DNA of 64,000 nucleotides, taken from contig JBEAQU010000064.1 in NCBI GenBank assembly GCA_041163745.1, forward strand, positions 31,541 through 95,540. The letters run 5' to 3'. The stretch comes from UBA6168 sp041163745. GTDB lineage: Bacteria; Bacteroidota; Bacteroidia; Chitinophagales; Saprospiraceae. The position numbers were made by a program, and so were the translations under genes. Positions 1 through 8,833 of this stretch are shown piece by piece; positions within the stretch are counted from its first letter, which is position 1; each line of letters begins with the position of its first letter. Under the pieces are notes generated by a model. That model saw nothing but the letters and a program-made list of their open reading frames with translations, did no database searches and was not told the DNA's origin.

Positions 1-2
1 TG

Positions 3-581
3 CCGGAGGCCTACGAGCGGCAGGTACGGCAGGCCATTCACGACATCGCGGGGATGCTGAGCCGGTACTTTCGCGGATTGTTGGTGCAGATGTTGACATT
101 CACGCTGCTGGTGACCCTGGGTTTGTACCTGGTCGGGGCTCGTAACGCCTTGCTCATCGGGTTCATGGCGGGCTTGCTCAACGTCATTCCTTATGTCGGT
201 CCGATCATCGGGGCGGCTTTCGGTGCCCTGTTCACGGTTTCCTCGCATTTGGAAGCGGATTTCTATGGATATCTGTTGCCCTTGCTAGGGAAGGTGGCGG
301 CTGTCTTCCTGGCGGCCCAGTTGTTTGACAACTATGTGGCGCAGCCGAAGATATTCTCCAGCAGTGTGATGGCCCATCCGTTGGAGATCTTCATCATCGT
401 ATTGGTCGGAGCGAAAGTGCGGGGTGTAACCGGGATGGTGCTGGCCATACCGGCCTATACGGTGTTGCGGGCGGTGGCATTGGTTTTCCTCGGGGAGGTT
501 CATGTGGTACGGCGGATGAAGGAGCGGATGCAAAAGATGCGGTCGGGAAACAGTGGAAACGCGCCGACGGAGGAACCGTAG
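3..581 (+). CDS. AI-2E family transporter (permease), C-terminal part
   Basis: This is the 3' part of a gene that begins before the window; the frame is open from base 3 and the first ATG seen (54) is internal. The translation has several hydrophobic stretches typical of the AI-2E/PerM permease family, including a loop with NVIPYVGPIIGA and a later LEIFIIVLVGAKVRGVTGM segment, both conserved in that family. It is an inner-membrane protein. Substrates vary across the family, from autoinducer-2 to ions, and cannot be told from sequence. The tail is basic and hydrophilic (RRMKERMQKMR), probably cytoplasmic. Confidence 0.85.
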   Translation, partial: PEAYERQVRQAIHDIAGMLSRYFRGLLVQMLTFTLLVTLGLYLVGARNALLIGFMAGLLNVIPYVGPIIGAAFGALFTVSSHLEADFYGYLLPLLGKVAAVFLAAQLFDNYVAQPKIFSSSVMAHPLEIFIIVLVGAKVRGVTGMVLAIPAYTVLRAVALVFLGEVHVVRRMKERMQKMRSGNSGNAPTEEP

Positions 582-674
582 CGGCGGCGGCTGGTCGCCG
601 TGGCACCATGTGCCTGCATCCCGGCGGGGCGGGTTGTTAGCCTTGTTGCGACGGGGTCGTCAAAGGGTCAATAG

Positions 675-776
675 GCTCTTTTTTTTCCACTTCGTTCCCT
701 TTTTCGGTCAAAAAGCCGGGGGATGTTCCTTCAAAAAGCCTTCGAGGAAAAAAACAGCTCTTTTTTTTCCACTTCG
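675..776. repeat. 20-bp direct repeat pair in a T-rich intergenic spacer
   Basis: The same 20 bases (GCTCTTTTTTTTCCACTTCG) occur at 675-694 and 757-776, with TCAAAAAGCC also repeated between them. The spacer lies between two convergent genes, the AI-2E permease and prc. The T/A runs suggest a transcription-end region, but I find no clean stem followed by a T run, so I do not call a terminator. Confidence 0.6.
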
Positions 777-795
777 CTGACCCATCGCAACAAGT

Positions 796-2925
796 CTATT
801 GCAGCACGAGCATATCGTGCAAGATCCGGAGGGTTTCCAGGAGATAGAGGTCTTTTCGGACATCCGCCAGCCACTCGTCGTTCCGTGCTTTCTTGCTTTC
901 ATCCTGTTGGATGGCGGGGAGGTCTTCCACAGGGTTGCTGACGCTGACGACCACTTCCTTTTCGAAGAGTTTGTCGAAGGCATCATCCTCCGCTTTCCAG
1001 TCCGCCATCTCCTTACGGTAACGGTCCAGTTGCAGCTCGATGACACTGTCATCCCTTTTCCTGCGGATATCCTTGGCCCTTTGTTCGATTTGACGGAAGG
1101 TCTCGTCGTTTTGTACCCGGCCCCGGGAAGCCTCGCGGATTTTGTCGAGGAAGGGGAGTTGATAAACGGATTGACCGTAGGAGACCGGTTCGATCTGGGT
1201 CCATTCCATAGGGAAGTCCTCCTCCTTTTCTCCGGTTTCGAGGTACATCCAGGTATCGGGCAGGACGATGTCCGGGGTGACGCCACGCAATTGGGTGGAG
1301 CCGCCGTTGACGCGGAAGAACTTCTGGACGGTGAGCTTCACCTGGCCAAGGGGTTTGAGTTCCTGGTTGCCACGGATGATGTTGTCGAGGTCGAAGAATC
1401 GTTGCACGGTCCCTTTGCCGAAGGTGGAGGAGCCGGTGCCGACGATCACGGCCCTGCCGTAATCCTGCAGGGCGGCGGCTAGGATTTCGGAAGCGGAAGC
1501 GCTGAACTGGTTGACCATGACGACCAGGGGGCCGTTGTACTGGACCGTGGGGTCCTTGTCGGAGAGCACTTCCGGTTGGCGGCCGCGGGACTTGACCTGT
1601 ACGACCGGTCCTTTTTCTATGAAGAACCCGCTCATTTCCACGACATCGCTGAGGGATCCGCCGCCGTTGCTGCGAAGGTCCAGGATGATGCCGTCGACCT
1701 GTTCCTGCCGGAGTTTTTCCAATTCCACGGCGATGTCATCGGCGCAGCGACGGCCGTTTTCGTTTTGGAAATCGGCATAGAACTTAGGCAGCCGGATATA
1801 TCCGATGCGGTCGCGTTGGGGAGATTCCAGGATCAGGGATTTGGCGAACCCTTCCTCGATGATGACGACATCGCGGACGACCTCGATTTCCTGGATGCTG
1901 CCGTCGGACGCTTTCTTGACGGTCAGCCGGACTTTGGAGCCCGGTTTTCCGCGGATCAGTTGCACGACATCGTTGATCAGCATGCCGGTGATGTCCGTCC
2001 ACTCCGTCTCGTTCTCCTGAGCGACCTTTACGATGCGGTCGTTCTTCTGTAGGATGCCTTGTTTCCAGACGGGGCCGCCGACGATGATTTCATTCACCTT
2101 GGTGAAATCCCCGTCCGTTTGGAGGCGGGCGCCGATACCTTCCAGCCGGCCTGACATGCCGATGTCGAAATTCTGTTTGTCAATGGGTTCGTAATATTCT
2201 GTGTGTGGGTCGTAAAGGTTGGTGAAGCAATTGAGGAAGAGGCTCAGATGGTCGGTTCGTTTTCTTTTCTCCAGCCTGCCGTACCAGTCGTTATAGCTCT
2301 TGAGCAGCTCTTCGCGGGCGGATTGCTCCAGTTCCTCGATGGTCTTGTCCTTGAATTCCTCCTCGCCTTTTTCCTTGCGGTTGAGTTTGTCGTTGAGGCG
2401 GGAGAGCGTTTCGAACTTCATTGCTTTTCGCCAGTGTTCGCGGAGTTCCGCGTCATCCTTTGCGTAGGGGCGTTTTTTTCCGTCGGATTCGAATTTTTCC
2501 TTTTTTGAAAAATCGAAAGGTTCTTCGAGGATTTCCTGAAACCAGGCCTTGGTTTTCTCGATGCCGGCGGATTGGCGGGCGATGGCCAGGTCCAAGAATT
2601 CGAAGGAGCCGCTGTTGAGTTGGTCGTCGAGGGACAGTTCCTGGGCGGCGAGGGCGTCGATGTCCTGTCTGGTCAGCCAGCGTCGTTCGCCATCCAGCCG
2701 GTCCAGATAAAGATGGTAGAGTCTGGAAGACAGATCGTCGTTGATTTCCTGCGGTTTGTAATGGTAGTTCAATCCGGCCATCAAGGATTGTACGACGGCG
2801 GATTCCTTTTGGGTGAAGCCCGTGGGCGGATAGAATGCGAGCAAGGAAGCGGCGGCGGCGGTCAGTAGGAGCAGGATGCCTCTGTTTTTCATAACGAAAG
2901 CTTTTGCGGTAGCGATGGAAATCAT
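796..2925 (-). CDS. prc: Carboxy-terminal processing protease (tail-specific protease, S41A)
   Basis: This 709-aa protein matches the Prc/Tsp family in length and order: an N-terminal membrane anchor or signal segment (NRGILLLLTAAAASLLAFY), a helical domain, a PDZ domain around residues 240-340, the S41 catalytic core, and a C-terminal DUF3340-like region. The catalytic serine is in SASASE (S479) and the general-base lysine in FGKGT (K504). Their 25-residue spacing equals that of the E. coli Prc Ser-Lys dyad as I recall it. The family degrades or trims proteins in the periplasm from their C-termini. The gene stands alone and converges on the upstream permease gene. Confidence 0.95.
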   Translation of the reverse strand: MISIATAKAFVMKNRGILLLLTAAAASLLAFYPPTGFTQKESAVVQSLMAGLNYHYKPQEINDDLSSRLYHLYLDRLDGERRWLTRQDIDALAAQELSLDDQLNSGSFEFLDLAIARQSAGIEKTKAWFQEILEEPFDFSKKEKFESDGKKRPYAKDDAELREHWRKAMKFETLSRLNDKLNRKEKGEEEFKDKTIEELEQSAREELLKSYNDWYGRLEKRKRTDHLSLFLNCFTNLYDPHTEYYEPIDKQNFDIGMSGRLEGIGARLQTDGDFTKVNEIIVGGPVWKQGILQKNDRIVKVAQENETEWTDITGMLINDVVQLIRGKPGSKVRLTVKKASDGSIQEIEVVRDVVIIEEGFAKSLILESPQRDRIGYIRLPKFYADFQNENGRRCADDIAVELEKLRQEQVDGIILDLRSNGGGSLSDVVEMSGFFIEKGPVVQVKSRGRQPEVLSDKDPTVQYNGPLVVMVNQFSASASEILAAALQDYGRAVIVGTGSSTFGKGTVQRFFDLDNIIRGNQELKPLGQVKLTVQKFFRVNGGSTQLRGVTPDIVLPDTWMYLETGEKEEDFPMEWTQIEPVSYGQSVYQLPFLDKIREASRGRVQNDETFRQIEQRAKDIRRKRDDSVIELQLDRYRKEMADWKAEDDAFDKLFEKEVVVSVSNPVEDLPAIQQDESKKARNDEWLADVRKDLYLLETLRILHDMLVLQ

Positions 2926-3326
2926 TTTCAGTGGCGTTCGGGCACGACTGTTTGGAAGCAGGAATATAAAGGGTTGTGTTTACCGTATTTGCAAAAGTCA
3001 AGTAACATTTTTACTTTTCCTAACCCAAACAACTAATATTTTGTTCCGTTCGACTGAATACAGCGGATGGTCGGCGAAACCACTGATTTGTGGTGCCGGA
3101 GTACCTGCGATGCTTTCGTTCGGCAGCCTTTCCGGCGGATGTCCACGGAAGCAAACGTCGGGATGCGGGTACGTCGGATATTCCGGCGTGTCCTTAACCT
3201 TGGCTTAACAACCAGTCGGAATCGGTTTCAGCGGCGGTAGGCAGCAGGGCCTGTGCTGTGTAGGGACTTCGGTGCGTCGGTCCGGAGACCGGGCACACAC
3301 CATATTTCCGGCAGCAATCCTATACT
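2926..3326. other. Divergent intergenic region between prc and the HD gene
   Basis: About 400 bases without a credible gene. It must contain the promoters of prc (leftward) and of the HD-domain gene (rightward). The sequence TATACTTTG at 3321-3329 resembles the Bacteroidota -7 box but overlaps the TTG start of the HD gene, so its role is unclear. No RNA gene or repeat was recognised. Confidence 0.5.
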
Positions 3327-4556
3327 TTGAACAAGCGAAAGATTTTCAACGACCCGGTCTATGGTTTCGTCACCATACCGTACGACCTGCTGTTCGACCT
3401 GGTCGAGCATCCCTGGTTCCAGCGCTTACGGCGGATCAAGCAGGTCAGTCTCAGCAACTATGTCTATCCGGGGGCGTCGCATACCAGGTTCCAGCATGCC
3501 TTGGGGGCGATGCACCTGATGGGACAGGCCATAGAGGTTCTGCGTTCGAAGGGGGTTGACATCAGCGAGGAGGAGGCGATGGCCGTATCGGTTGCCATCC
3601 TGTTGCACGACATCGGCCACGGCCCTTTTTCGCATACCCTGGAACATACGCTGATCAACGTTCCGCACGAGGCGTTGTCGCTTTGTTACATGGAGCGGCT
3701 GAACGAGGTCTTCGGAGGCGCCTTGTCGCAGGCCATCCGGATTTTTCGAAACGAGCATCCCCGGCCCTTTCTGCACCAGTTGGTTTCCGGTCAGCTGGAT
3801 ATGGACCGGATGGATTACCTGAACCGCGACAGTTTTTTCACGGGGGTTTCGGAGGGGGTGATCGGGTACGACCGGATCATCAAGATGTTGTCGGTGAAGG
3901 ACGGAGGCTTGGTGGTGGAGGAAAAAGGCATGTATTCCATAGAGAAGTTTCTGGTCGCCCGTCGGCTGATGTACTGGCAGGTCTATCTGCACAAGACGGT
4001 GCTCGTGGCGGAGCGCATGTTGGTGAAGGCATTGCAGCGGGCGCGGGAACTGGCCATGGCGGGGGTAGCCCTGCCGGTCTGGGGCGGCCTGCGGCATTTT
4101 CTGTACAACGAGGTCAGGCTCTCGGATTTCCATCGGGAGCCGGATTTGTTGTTGGAATTGTTTTCGAGCATGGATGATTACGACATAGTAGCTGCCCTCA
4201 AGGGGTTCCGGAGTATGGAAGACCCGGTTCTGTCCTTGTTGGCGGGGGGGCTGTTGGATCGGCGGCTGTTCCGTATCGAGCTGCGGGCGGAACCGTTCGG
4301 GGAGGAGGAGCGGACGACATTGCTGGATCGCATACCGGTGTGTATGCCCGGGTTCGGCAGGGAGACGGCGGAATACCTGGTCTTCGGCGGCGTGGAGTCG
4401 AACCATGCCTACAGCACGGCCAAGGACGAGATCAACATCCTGTTCAAGGACGGGCGGGTGCTGCCGATGTCCCGGCTGACGGATTTCGGACTGGCGACCC
4501 GGCCGGTCACGAAGCATTACCTGTGTTATCCGAAGGTCCTGGCCCCGGCCGGTTGA
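3327..4556 (+). CDS. HD-domain phosphohydrolase
   Basis: This is a 409-aa protein with a complete HD signature. It includes HTRFQHALGAMHLM, then LLHDIGHGPFSHTLEH near residue 97, and further on QLDMDRMDYLNRDSF, which supplies the last metal-binding Asp. The family resembles dNTP triphosphohydrolases (dGTPase/SAMHD1-like), so a nucleotide phosphohydrolase role is likely but the substrate is unknown. The start is TTG at 3327: the family begins with a conserved RKIFNDPVYGF stretch right at this point and no ATG or GTG precedes it in frame. The gene converges with the kinase/peptidase/aminotransferase fusion. Confidence 0.88.
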   Translation: MNKRKIFNDPVYGFVTIPYDLLFDLVEHPWFQRLRRIKQVSLSNYVYPGASHTRFQHALGAMHLMGQAIEVLRSKGVDISEEEAMAVSVAILLHDIGHGPFSHTLEHTLINVPHEALSLCYMERLNEVFGGALSQAIRIFRNEHPRPFLHQLVSGQLDMDRMDYLNRDSFFTGVSEGVIGYDRIIKMLSVKDGGLVVEEKGMYSIEKFLVARRLMYWQVYLHKTVLVAERMLVKALQRARELAMAGVALPVWGGLRHFLYNEVRLSDFHREPDLLLELFSSMDDYDIVAALKGFRSMEDPVLSLLAGGLLDRRLFRIELRAEPFGEEERTTLLDRIPVCMPGFGRETAEYLVFGGVESNHAYSTAKDEINILFKDGRVLPMSRLTDFGLATRPVTKHYLCYPKVLAPAG

Positions 4557-4605
4557 AGGCAGGCTGGGCTGGTCACCGGGCGCCGGGGTCCGGTCCGGGG
4601 GCTTG

Positions 4606-7600
4606 TCAGTCTGCGGGGGATGTCGGCCATGCGTCCGGTTGGAGTGCATCTTCCCGCAGGACGGTAGCTAGTGTGTCGGCCAGTCTTTCGGCATCACTCG
4701 GGAGGAAGCACAGGGGCGGCTTGATTTTGAGGACATTCTCGTCCGGGCCGTCGGTACTCATCAGGATGCCGAGCATGCGCATGCGGTTGGCCAGCCAGGC
4801 GGCTTGTCGTGTGGCGGGTGTCCGGGTGGTCGGATCCAGGACGAGTTCGAAGCCCATGAAAAGGCCTGGTCCCCGGACATCCCCGACAAGGGGGAACTCC
4901 CGTTGCAGTTCTGCCAGGAATCCGGTCAGCAGCCTGCCGGTCTGGTCGGCCTGTTCCCGGAGGCCTTCCTCCCGAACGGTACGGAGCACTTCCAGGCCGA
5001 TGGTGCAGGAGACGGGGTTTCCGCCGAAGGTGTTGAAATATTCCATGCCGTTGGCGAAGGCCTGGGCGATGGCCGGGGTGGTGGCGAGGGCCGCCAGGGG
5101 ATGGCCGTTGCCGAGGGGTTTTCCCATGGTGACGATATCGGGGATGACCCCATGTTGTTCGAAACCCCACCAGTGGCTTCCGACGCGGCCCAGTCCGGTC
5201 TGGACTTCATCGGCGATGCACAAACCGCCGGCGGCCCGTACCTTTTCGTAAACATCGCGGAGAAAACCGGTCGGCAGGGGCAGCTGCCCGCCACAGCTCA
5301 GGATGCTTTCGCAGACGAAAGCCGCCGGACCTTTTCCGGCCGCCTGCAGGGCTTCCAACAGCGGGACGGCTGCTGCGGCATATCGTATTCCGGCGGTGGC
5401 AGGGTCCCGGTAGGGGCCCCGGTACAGGTCCGGCATAGGCAGGAGATGGGTATGGGCAGGTTTTCCACGGCCTCCTTTCCGATCGAACTTGTAGCTGCTG
5501 ATATCCACACAGGCGCCGGTGTTGCCGTGATAGCCCATCTCCATGGCGAGGACATCCTGTTGTCCGGTGATGGTCCGGGCCATCCGGAGGGCGAGTTCGT
5601 TGGCTTCGCTCCCGGAGTTGACAAAGTAGACCGTCGACAGTTCCGCCGGCAGGGTCGCCAGGAGTTCCTCCGCATATTGCAGGATGGTGGGGTGCAGGTA
5701 CCGGGTGTTGGTATTGAGGACGGCCTGCTGCCGCTGGGCGGCCCGGACGACACGAGGGTGTTGGTGTCCGACGTGCGGTACATTGTTGACGGTGTCCAGG
5801 TAGCGTCGGCCTTCGGTATCGTAAAGATGTTGCCGGTAGCCACGCATGAGCTGGAGGGGGCTTCGGTAGGACAGGCTGAGGCTGGGGCCCAGGTGTTGCC
5901 GTCGTCGGCGTATCAGTTGGTCGGCGGTGGGCGGCGCCGGTGGCGATGGTGCCAGGCGGCGGGCGGGGACCAAGGGGTCGATACCGGGGCATAGGCTGCA
6001 CCACGTCTTGCCCTCACGGGGTAGGGCGATGCCGGGAAAGTCCCCTTCGTGTCCGAGCAGATCCAGTGTGACCTGAAAATGCAGGTGGGGGGGCCAGTTG
6101 CCATTGGTCGGCGGCGCGCCGAAGGATGCCAGCCGCTGTCCGCGCCGGACCGGCGTACCGGGCCGGAGATTCCTGAGGACATCCGGATCCAGGTGTCCGT
6201 AAAGGGTGTAGAAAGTCAGCGACGTCGAGACCGTATGCGACAGCAGCAGGGTCGGGCCGTAGTTCCCGTCGCCCGGATTGTGCCGTACGCTGTGTACCTG
6301 GCCATTCAGGGGAGCGTATACGGGTGTTCCGGCGGGAGCCCATACATCGACCCCGAGGTGGAGCGTCCGCCATTCGGGGCCGTCGTCGGTGGCTACCCGG
6401 AACCGGGCGGCATCATAGCAGGGCCGGTATTCGGCATAGCCGCCCACACCGGCGGCGCCGTCCTGTTCTTCGATCATGCGGTCGACGGTACGGCTGAAGC
6501 GACGTACATCCTCGAAGTTGTCGTTGTTGCCGAGGTCGAGGGAGCCGATGCCGAGGTCCAGTGTCCGGACGGTATCCGGCGGCAGGTTGACGACGGGGTG
6601 CAGATCGGGTGCATGGGAGAGGAACCAACGGTCGAAGGCGGTCCGTTGCGGACAGGGTTCCAAGCCGCAGACTTCCCGGAAGCGGGCATGGGCGAAGTGG
6701 GGGTTGATGTCCTGCCAACGGGTCAACAGGTCCCAGGCCGGCTTTTCGCTGATGAGGAGATATTCGTTGTCGGGATGTTCGAGCCGGTTGAGCGTGGCGA
6801 CGGTGACACTGATGAGCAGCCGGGCGGCCACGAGGTCATATAGTACGGCCAGCTCCGGTTCGGTCAGGGGATACTGCCGATGAAATCCCTTGGTGACGGA
6901 CAGGGCGGCGTCGAGCGGGCGGTGCTTGTGCATGGCCGCATAAGCGATGGCCACGGCCAGGTCGGCCACGGTGTAGGTATGCACGGCATCTCCGAAATCG
7001 ATGATCCCGCAGACCTTCGGATGGGTGGGATGTGCATCCACCAGGACATTGTAATCGTTGGCATCATGGTAGATGACGCTCTTGCGGAGCCGGTCGGCCG
7101 TCGGCAGCACCTGTGTTACGAATCGTCCGTGGACATGGCGGGCGACAGCCTGCCGGTCGGTATCCGGAATCCGGGCGAGGTGTTCCGACACCCAGTCGGT
7201 GCGGGCGACATCCCATTTCAGCCGGCGGTGTGCGCCGGGATGGTCGAAGCCTTCCAGTCGGCGGCAGAGTTGTCCGCAGGCCTCTCCGATGCTTTCCAGC
7301 AAGGTGTCGGGATGCGGGGTCACCTCCGCCAGCACCCGGCCGGGCACCCAGGATATCATGCGCAGCCAGCGGGGACGGCCGTGGGTATCCTGGACACGCG
7401 TGACCAGTGCGCCCTCCAGGTCAGGAACAGCCTGTGGCAACAGGAAACCATTCGGCGGATGGGCTGCCAGGCAGGTCATCATGGCGGCCTGCATGTCCAG
7501 GTGGGTTCGATCTTCACCGTCGTGGGCCACTTTCAGCAGGAATATATCCCCTTCCGGTGTGTCGAGGCGGAAATTAAGGTCCAGTTCGCCGGGCAAGGCA

Positions 7601-7683
7601 CGCACGGTGCCTTGCCGTCCGAAATGGGCGGCTGCGAGCGCTGCTACGGCGGCGGTGTTGAAAATCGGGTCGGCGGATGGCAT
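4606..7683 (-). CDS. Trifunctional fusion: APH-type kinase, M23 peptidase, class III aminotransferase/phospholyase
   Basis: This single 1025-aa chain holds three enzyme modules. Residues ~1-340 are an APH-fold small-molecule kinase (HDANDYN with D207; IIDFGDA metal motif). Residues ~440-560 are an M23/LytM metallopeptidase with HLGVD and HLHF zinc motifs intact. Residues ~590-1025 are a class III PLP enzyme with SGSEANELA and PLP lysine K855 in TMGKPLGNG. The aminotransferase part looks like the AGXT2L group, which in animals are phosphoethanolamine or phosphohydroxylysine phospholyases. A kinase that phosphorylates an amino alcohol followed by a lyase that eliminates phosphate and ammonia is the likely chemistry (inference). 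The role of the peptidase insert is unknown. The alpha/beta hydrolase gene lies 42 bases upstream on the same strand. Confidence 0.88.
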   Translation of the reverse strand: MPSADPIFNTAAVAALAAAHFGRQGTVRALPGELDLNFRLDTPEGDIFLLKVAHDGEDRTHLDMQAAMMTCLAAHPPNGFLLPQAVPDLEGALVTRVQDTHGRPRWLRMISWVPGRVLAEVTPHPDTLLESIGEACGQLCRRLEGFDHPGAHRRLKWDVARTDWVSEHLARIPDTDRQAVARHVHGRFVTQVLPTADRLRKSVIYHDANDYNVLVDAHPTHPKVCGIIDFGDAVHTYTVADLAVAIAYAAMHKHRPLDAALSVTKGFHRQYPLTEPELAVLYDLVAARLLISVTVATLNRLEHPDNEYLLISEKPAWDLLTRWQDINPHFAHARFREVCGLEPCPQRTAFDRWFLSHAPDLHPVVNLPPDTVRTLDLGIGSLDLGNNDNFEDVRRFSRTVDRMIEEQDGAAGVGGYAEYRPCYDAARFRVATDDGPEWRTLHLGVDVWAPAGTPVYAPLNGQVHSVRHNPGDGNYGPTLLLSHTVSTSLTFYTLYGHLDPDVLRNLRPGTPVRRGQRLASFGAPPTNGNWPPHLHFQVTLDLLGHEGDFPGIALPREGKTWCSLCPGIDPLVPARRLAPSPPAPPTADQLIRRRRQHLGPSLSLSYRSPLQLMRGYRQHLYDTEGRRYLDTVNNVPHVGHQHPRVVRAAQRQQAVLNTNTRYLHPTILQYAEELLATLPAELSTVYFVNSGSEANELALRMARTITGQQDVLAMEMGYHGNTGACVDISSYKFDRKGGRGKPAHTHLLPMPDLYRGPYRDPATAGIRYAAAAVPLLEALQAAGKGPAAFVCESILSCGGQLPLPTGFLRDVYEKVRAAGGLCIADEVQTGLGRVGSHWWGFEQHGVIPDIVTMGKPLGNGHPLAALATTPAIAQAFANGMEYFNTFGGNPVSCTIGLEVLRTVREEGLREQADQTGRLLTGFLAELQREFPLVGDVRGPGLFMGFELVLDPTTRTPATRQAAWLANRMRMLGILMSTDGPDENVLKIKPPLCFLPSDAERLADTLATVLREDALQPDAWPTSPAD

Positions 7684-7725
7684 CGGCGGTTTGTATGGAT
7701 GGTCGGCGAGGAAACCGAAATTGGT

Positions 7726-8523
7726 TCAAAGCCCGAATTGCTGGAGGAATTCCCGGAAGGCCTTGGCGGTTTCCCGCGCGGCCGTGAACATCCCCATATG
7801 ACCGACCGAGTTGAATATCTCCACGGAAGCCTGCCGGGGAAGGCCCGTCATCTCCAGGCTCTGCTCGAACGGAACCGCCGTGTCCAGCTTTCCGATCAAC
7901 AGCAGGACCGGACAGGCGAGGTCCCGGAGCACCGACGAGCGGTCCGGCCGGTTCCGCATGGCGTGGAGGGCAGCGGTGATGGCCGCCGGTGCGAATTGGC
8001 TGGCATGGTGTATCAGTCGGTTCACCTCCGCCGGGTATCCCTTGGAATAATCGTAGGAGAACAATTGCGGAATCATATGGCGGACGTACAGGATGTGGCC
8101 GTTTTGCTCGATGAAGGAGACGGATTTGAGCCGGGCTTCCTTTCTTTCCGGTGTGTCTGCGAAGGGATGCGAGTGGAAGAGACAGAGAGCGGCGAGACGC
8201 CCGGGGTGTCGCGCTGCGAACGCAAGGGAGACATACCCTCCCATCGAGTGCCCGACGAGCAGGCAGGTATCGATCTTCAGGTGGTCCAGTACGGCTGCCA
8301 CGGCGTCCGCCATGTACTCCATGGAGACCGGTACGACCGGGTCGGACTGTCCGAACCCCGGCAGGTCTATGCAGAGGTACGGGCGGGCGGGCAGGAAGGG
8401 AATCCACTCCGACCACATACGGTGGTCTTCACAGAATCCATGCAGAAGGACCACCGGGGTTTGCCGGCCGCTGCCGCTGCGGTCGTAAGCTAGGCCTTTT
8501 CCCTCGTAGCTTATTTTTTTCAT
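7726..8523 (-). CDS. Alpha/beta hydrolase
   Basis: The 265-aa product has the alpha/beta hydrolase layout: VVLLHGFCEDH oxyanion-hole region, nucleophile elbow LVGHSMGGYV (Ser), an Asp in LLIGKLDTAVP, and the final His in NSVGHMGMF. I chose ATG 8523 (MKKISYEGKG), because the upstream in-frame extension is Arg/Pro-rich and unlike the family. It is a small soluble esterase or hydrolase of unknown substrate. It lies 42 bases before the fusion gene on the same strand, so the two may be co-transcribed and could act on related compounds (inference). Confidence 0.88.
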   Translation of the reverse strand: MKKISYEGKGLAYDRSGSGRQTPVVLLHGFCEDHRMWSEWIPFLPARPYLCIDLPGFGQSDPVVPVSMEYMADAVAAVLDHLKIDTCLLVGHSMGGYVSLAFAARHPGRLAALCLFHSHPFADTPERKEARLKSVSFIEQNGHILYVRHMIPQLFSYDYSKGYPAEVNRLIHHASQFAPAAITAALHAMRNRPDRSSVLRDLACPVLLLIGKLDTAVPFEQSLEMTGLPRQASVEIFNSVGHMGMFTAARETAKAFREFLQQFGL

Positions 8524-8833
8524 AGGCCTGGGCAAGGGGCGCTGTCCGTACCGTCCGCCGCTTTTCGGGCGTAAGTCCGGCGGACCGTTGTCACCCCAAG
8601 GATTGGATATGAACGTAATAAGATGCCGGGGCGAAGGTAACAATAAATTTCCAACGCCGATGGCTGGGTGGTGGCAGCGTGTTCCCCTGACATGGACCGT
8701 CGGCCGGATCCGGGCCTGATTGTTTCGCTCCGGCGGGTGGTGCCCGAGGTTGCTAAAAATTAGGAAAAATTAGCAAGTCAATCGTTACCTTTACTTTCTC
8801 TCGGCGGTTGTGCGCCAAAAAATTGCGCTGCGA
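8524..8833. promoter_or_regulatory. Divergent intergenic region with promoter-like sequence
   Basis: About 310 bases between the alpha/beta hydrolase (leftward) and the phosphatase gene (rightward). Near the right end TTACCTTTACTTTC (8785-8798) includes TACCTTTA, one base from the Bacteroidota -7 consensus TANNTTTG and placed 35-50 bases before the phosphatase ATG. A direct repeat AAATTAGGAAAAATTAGC precedes it. No coding potential was seen. Confidence 0.4.

Noticed and set aside
708..1286. 192-aa ORF antisense-frame within prc
   Set aside because: Same-strand alternate frame of prc with Arg/Ser-rich composition; no independent support.
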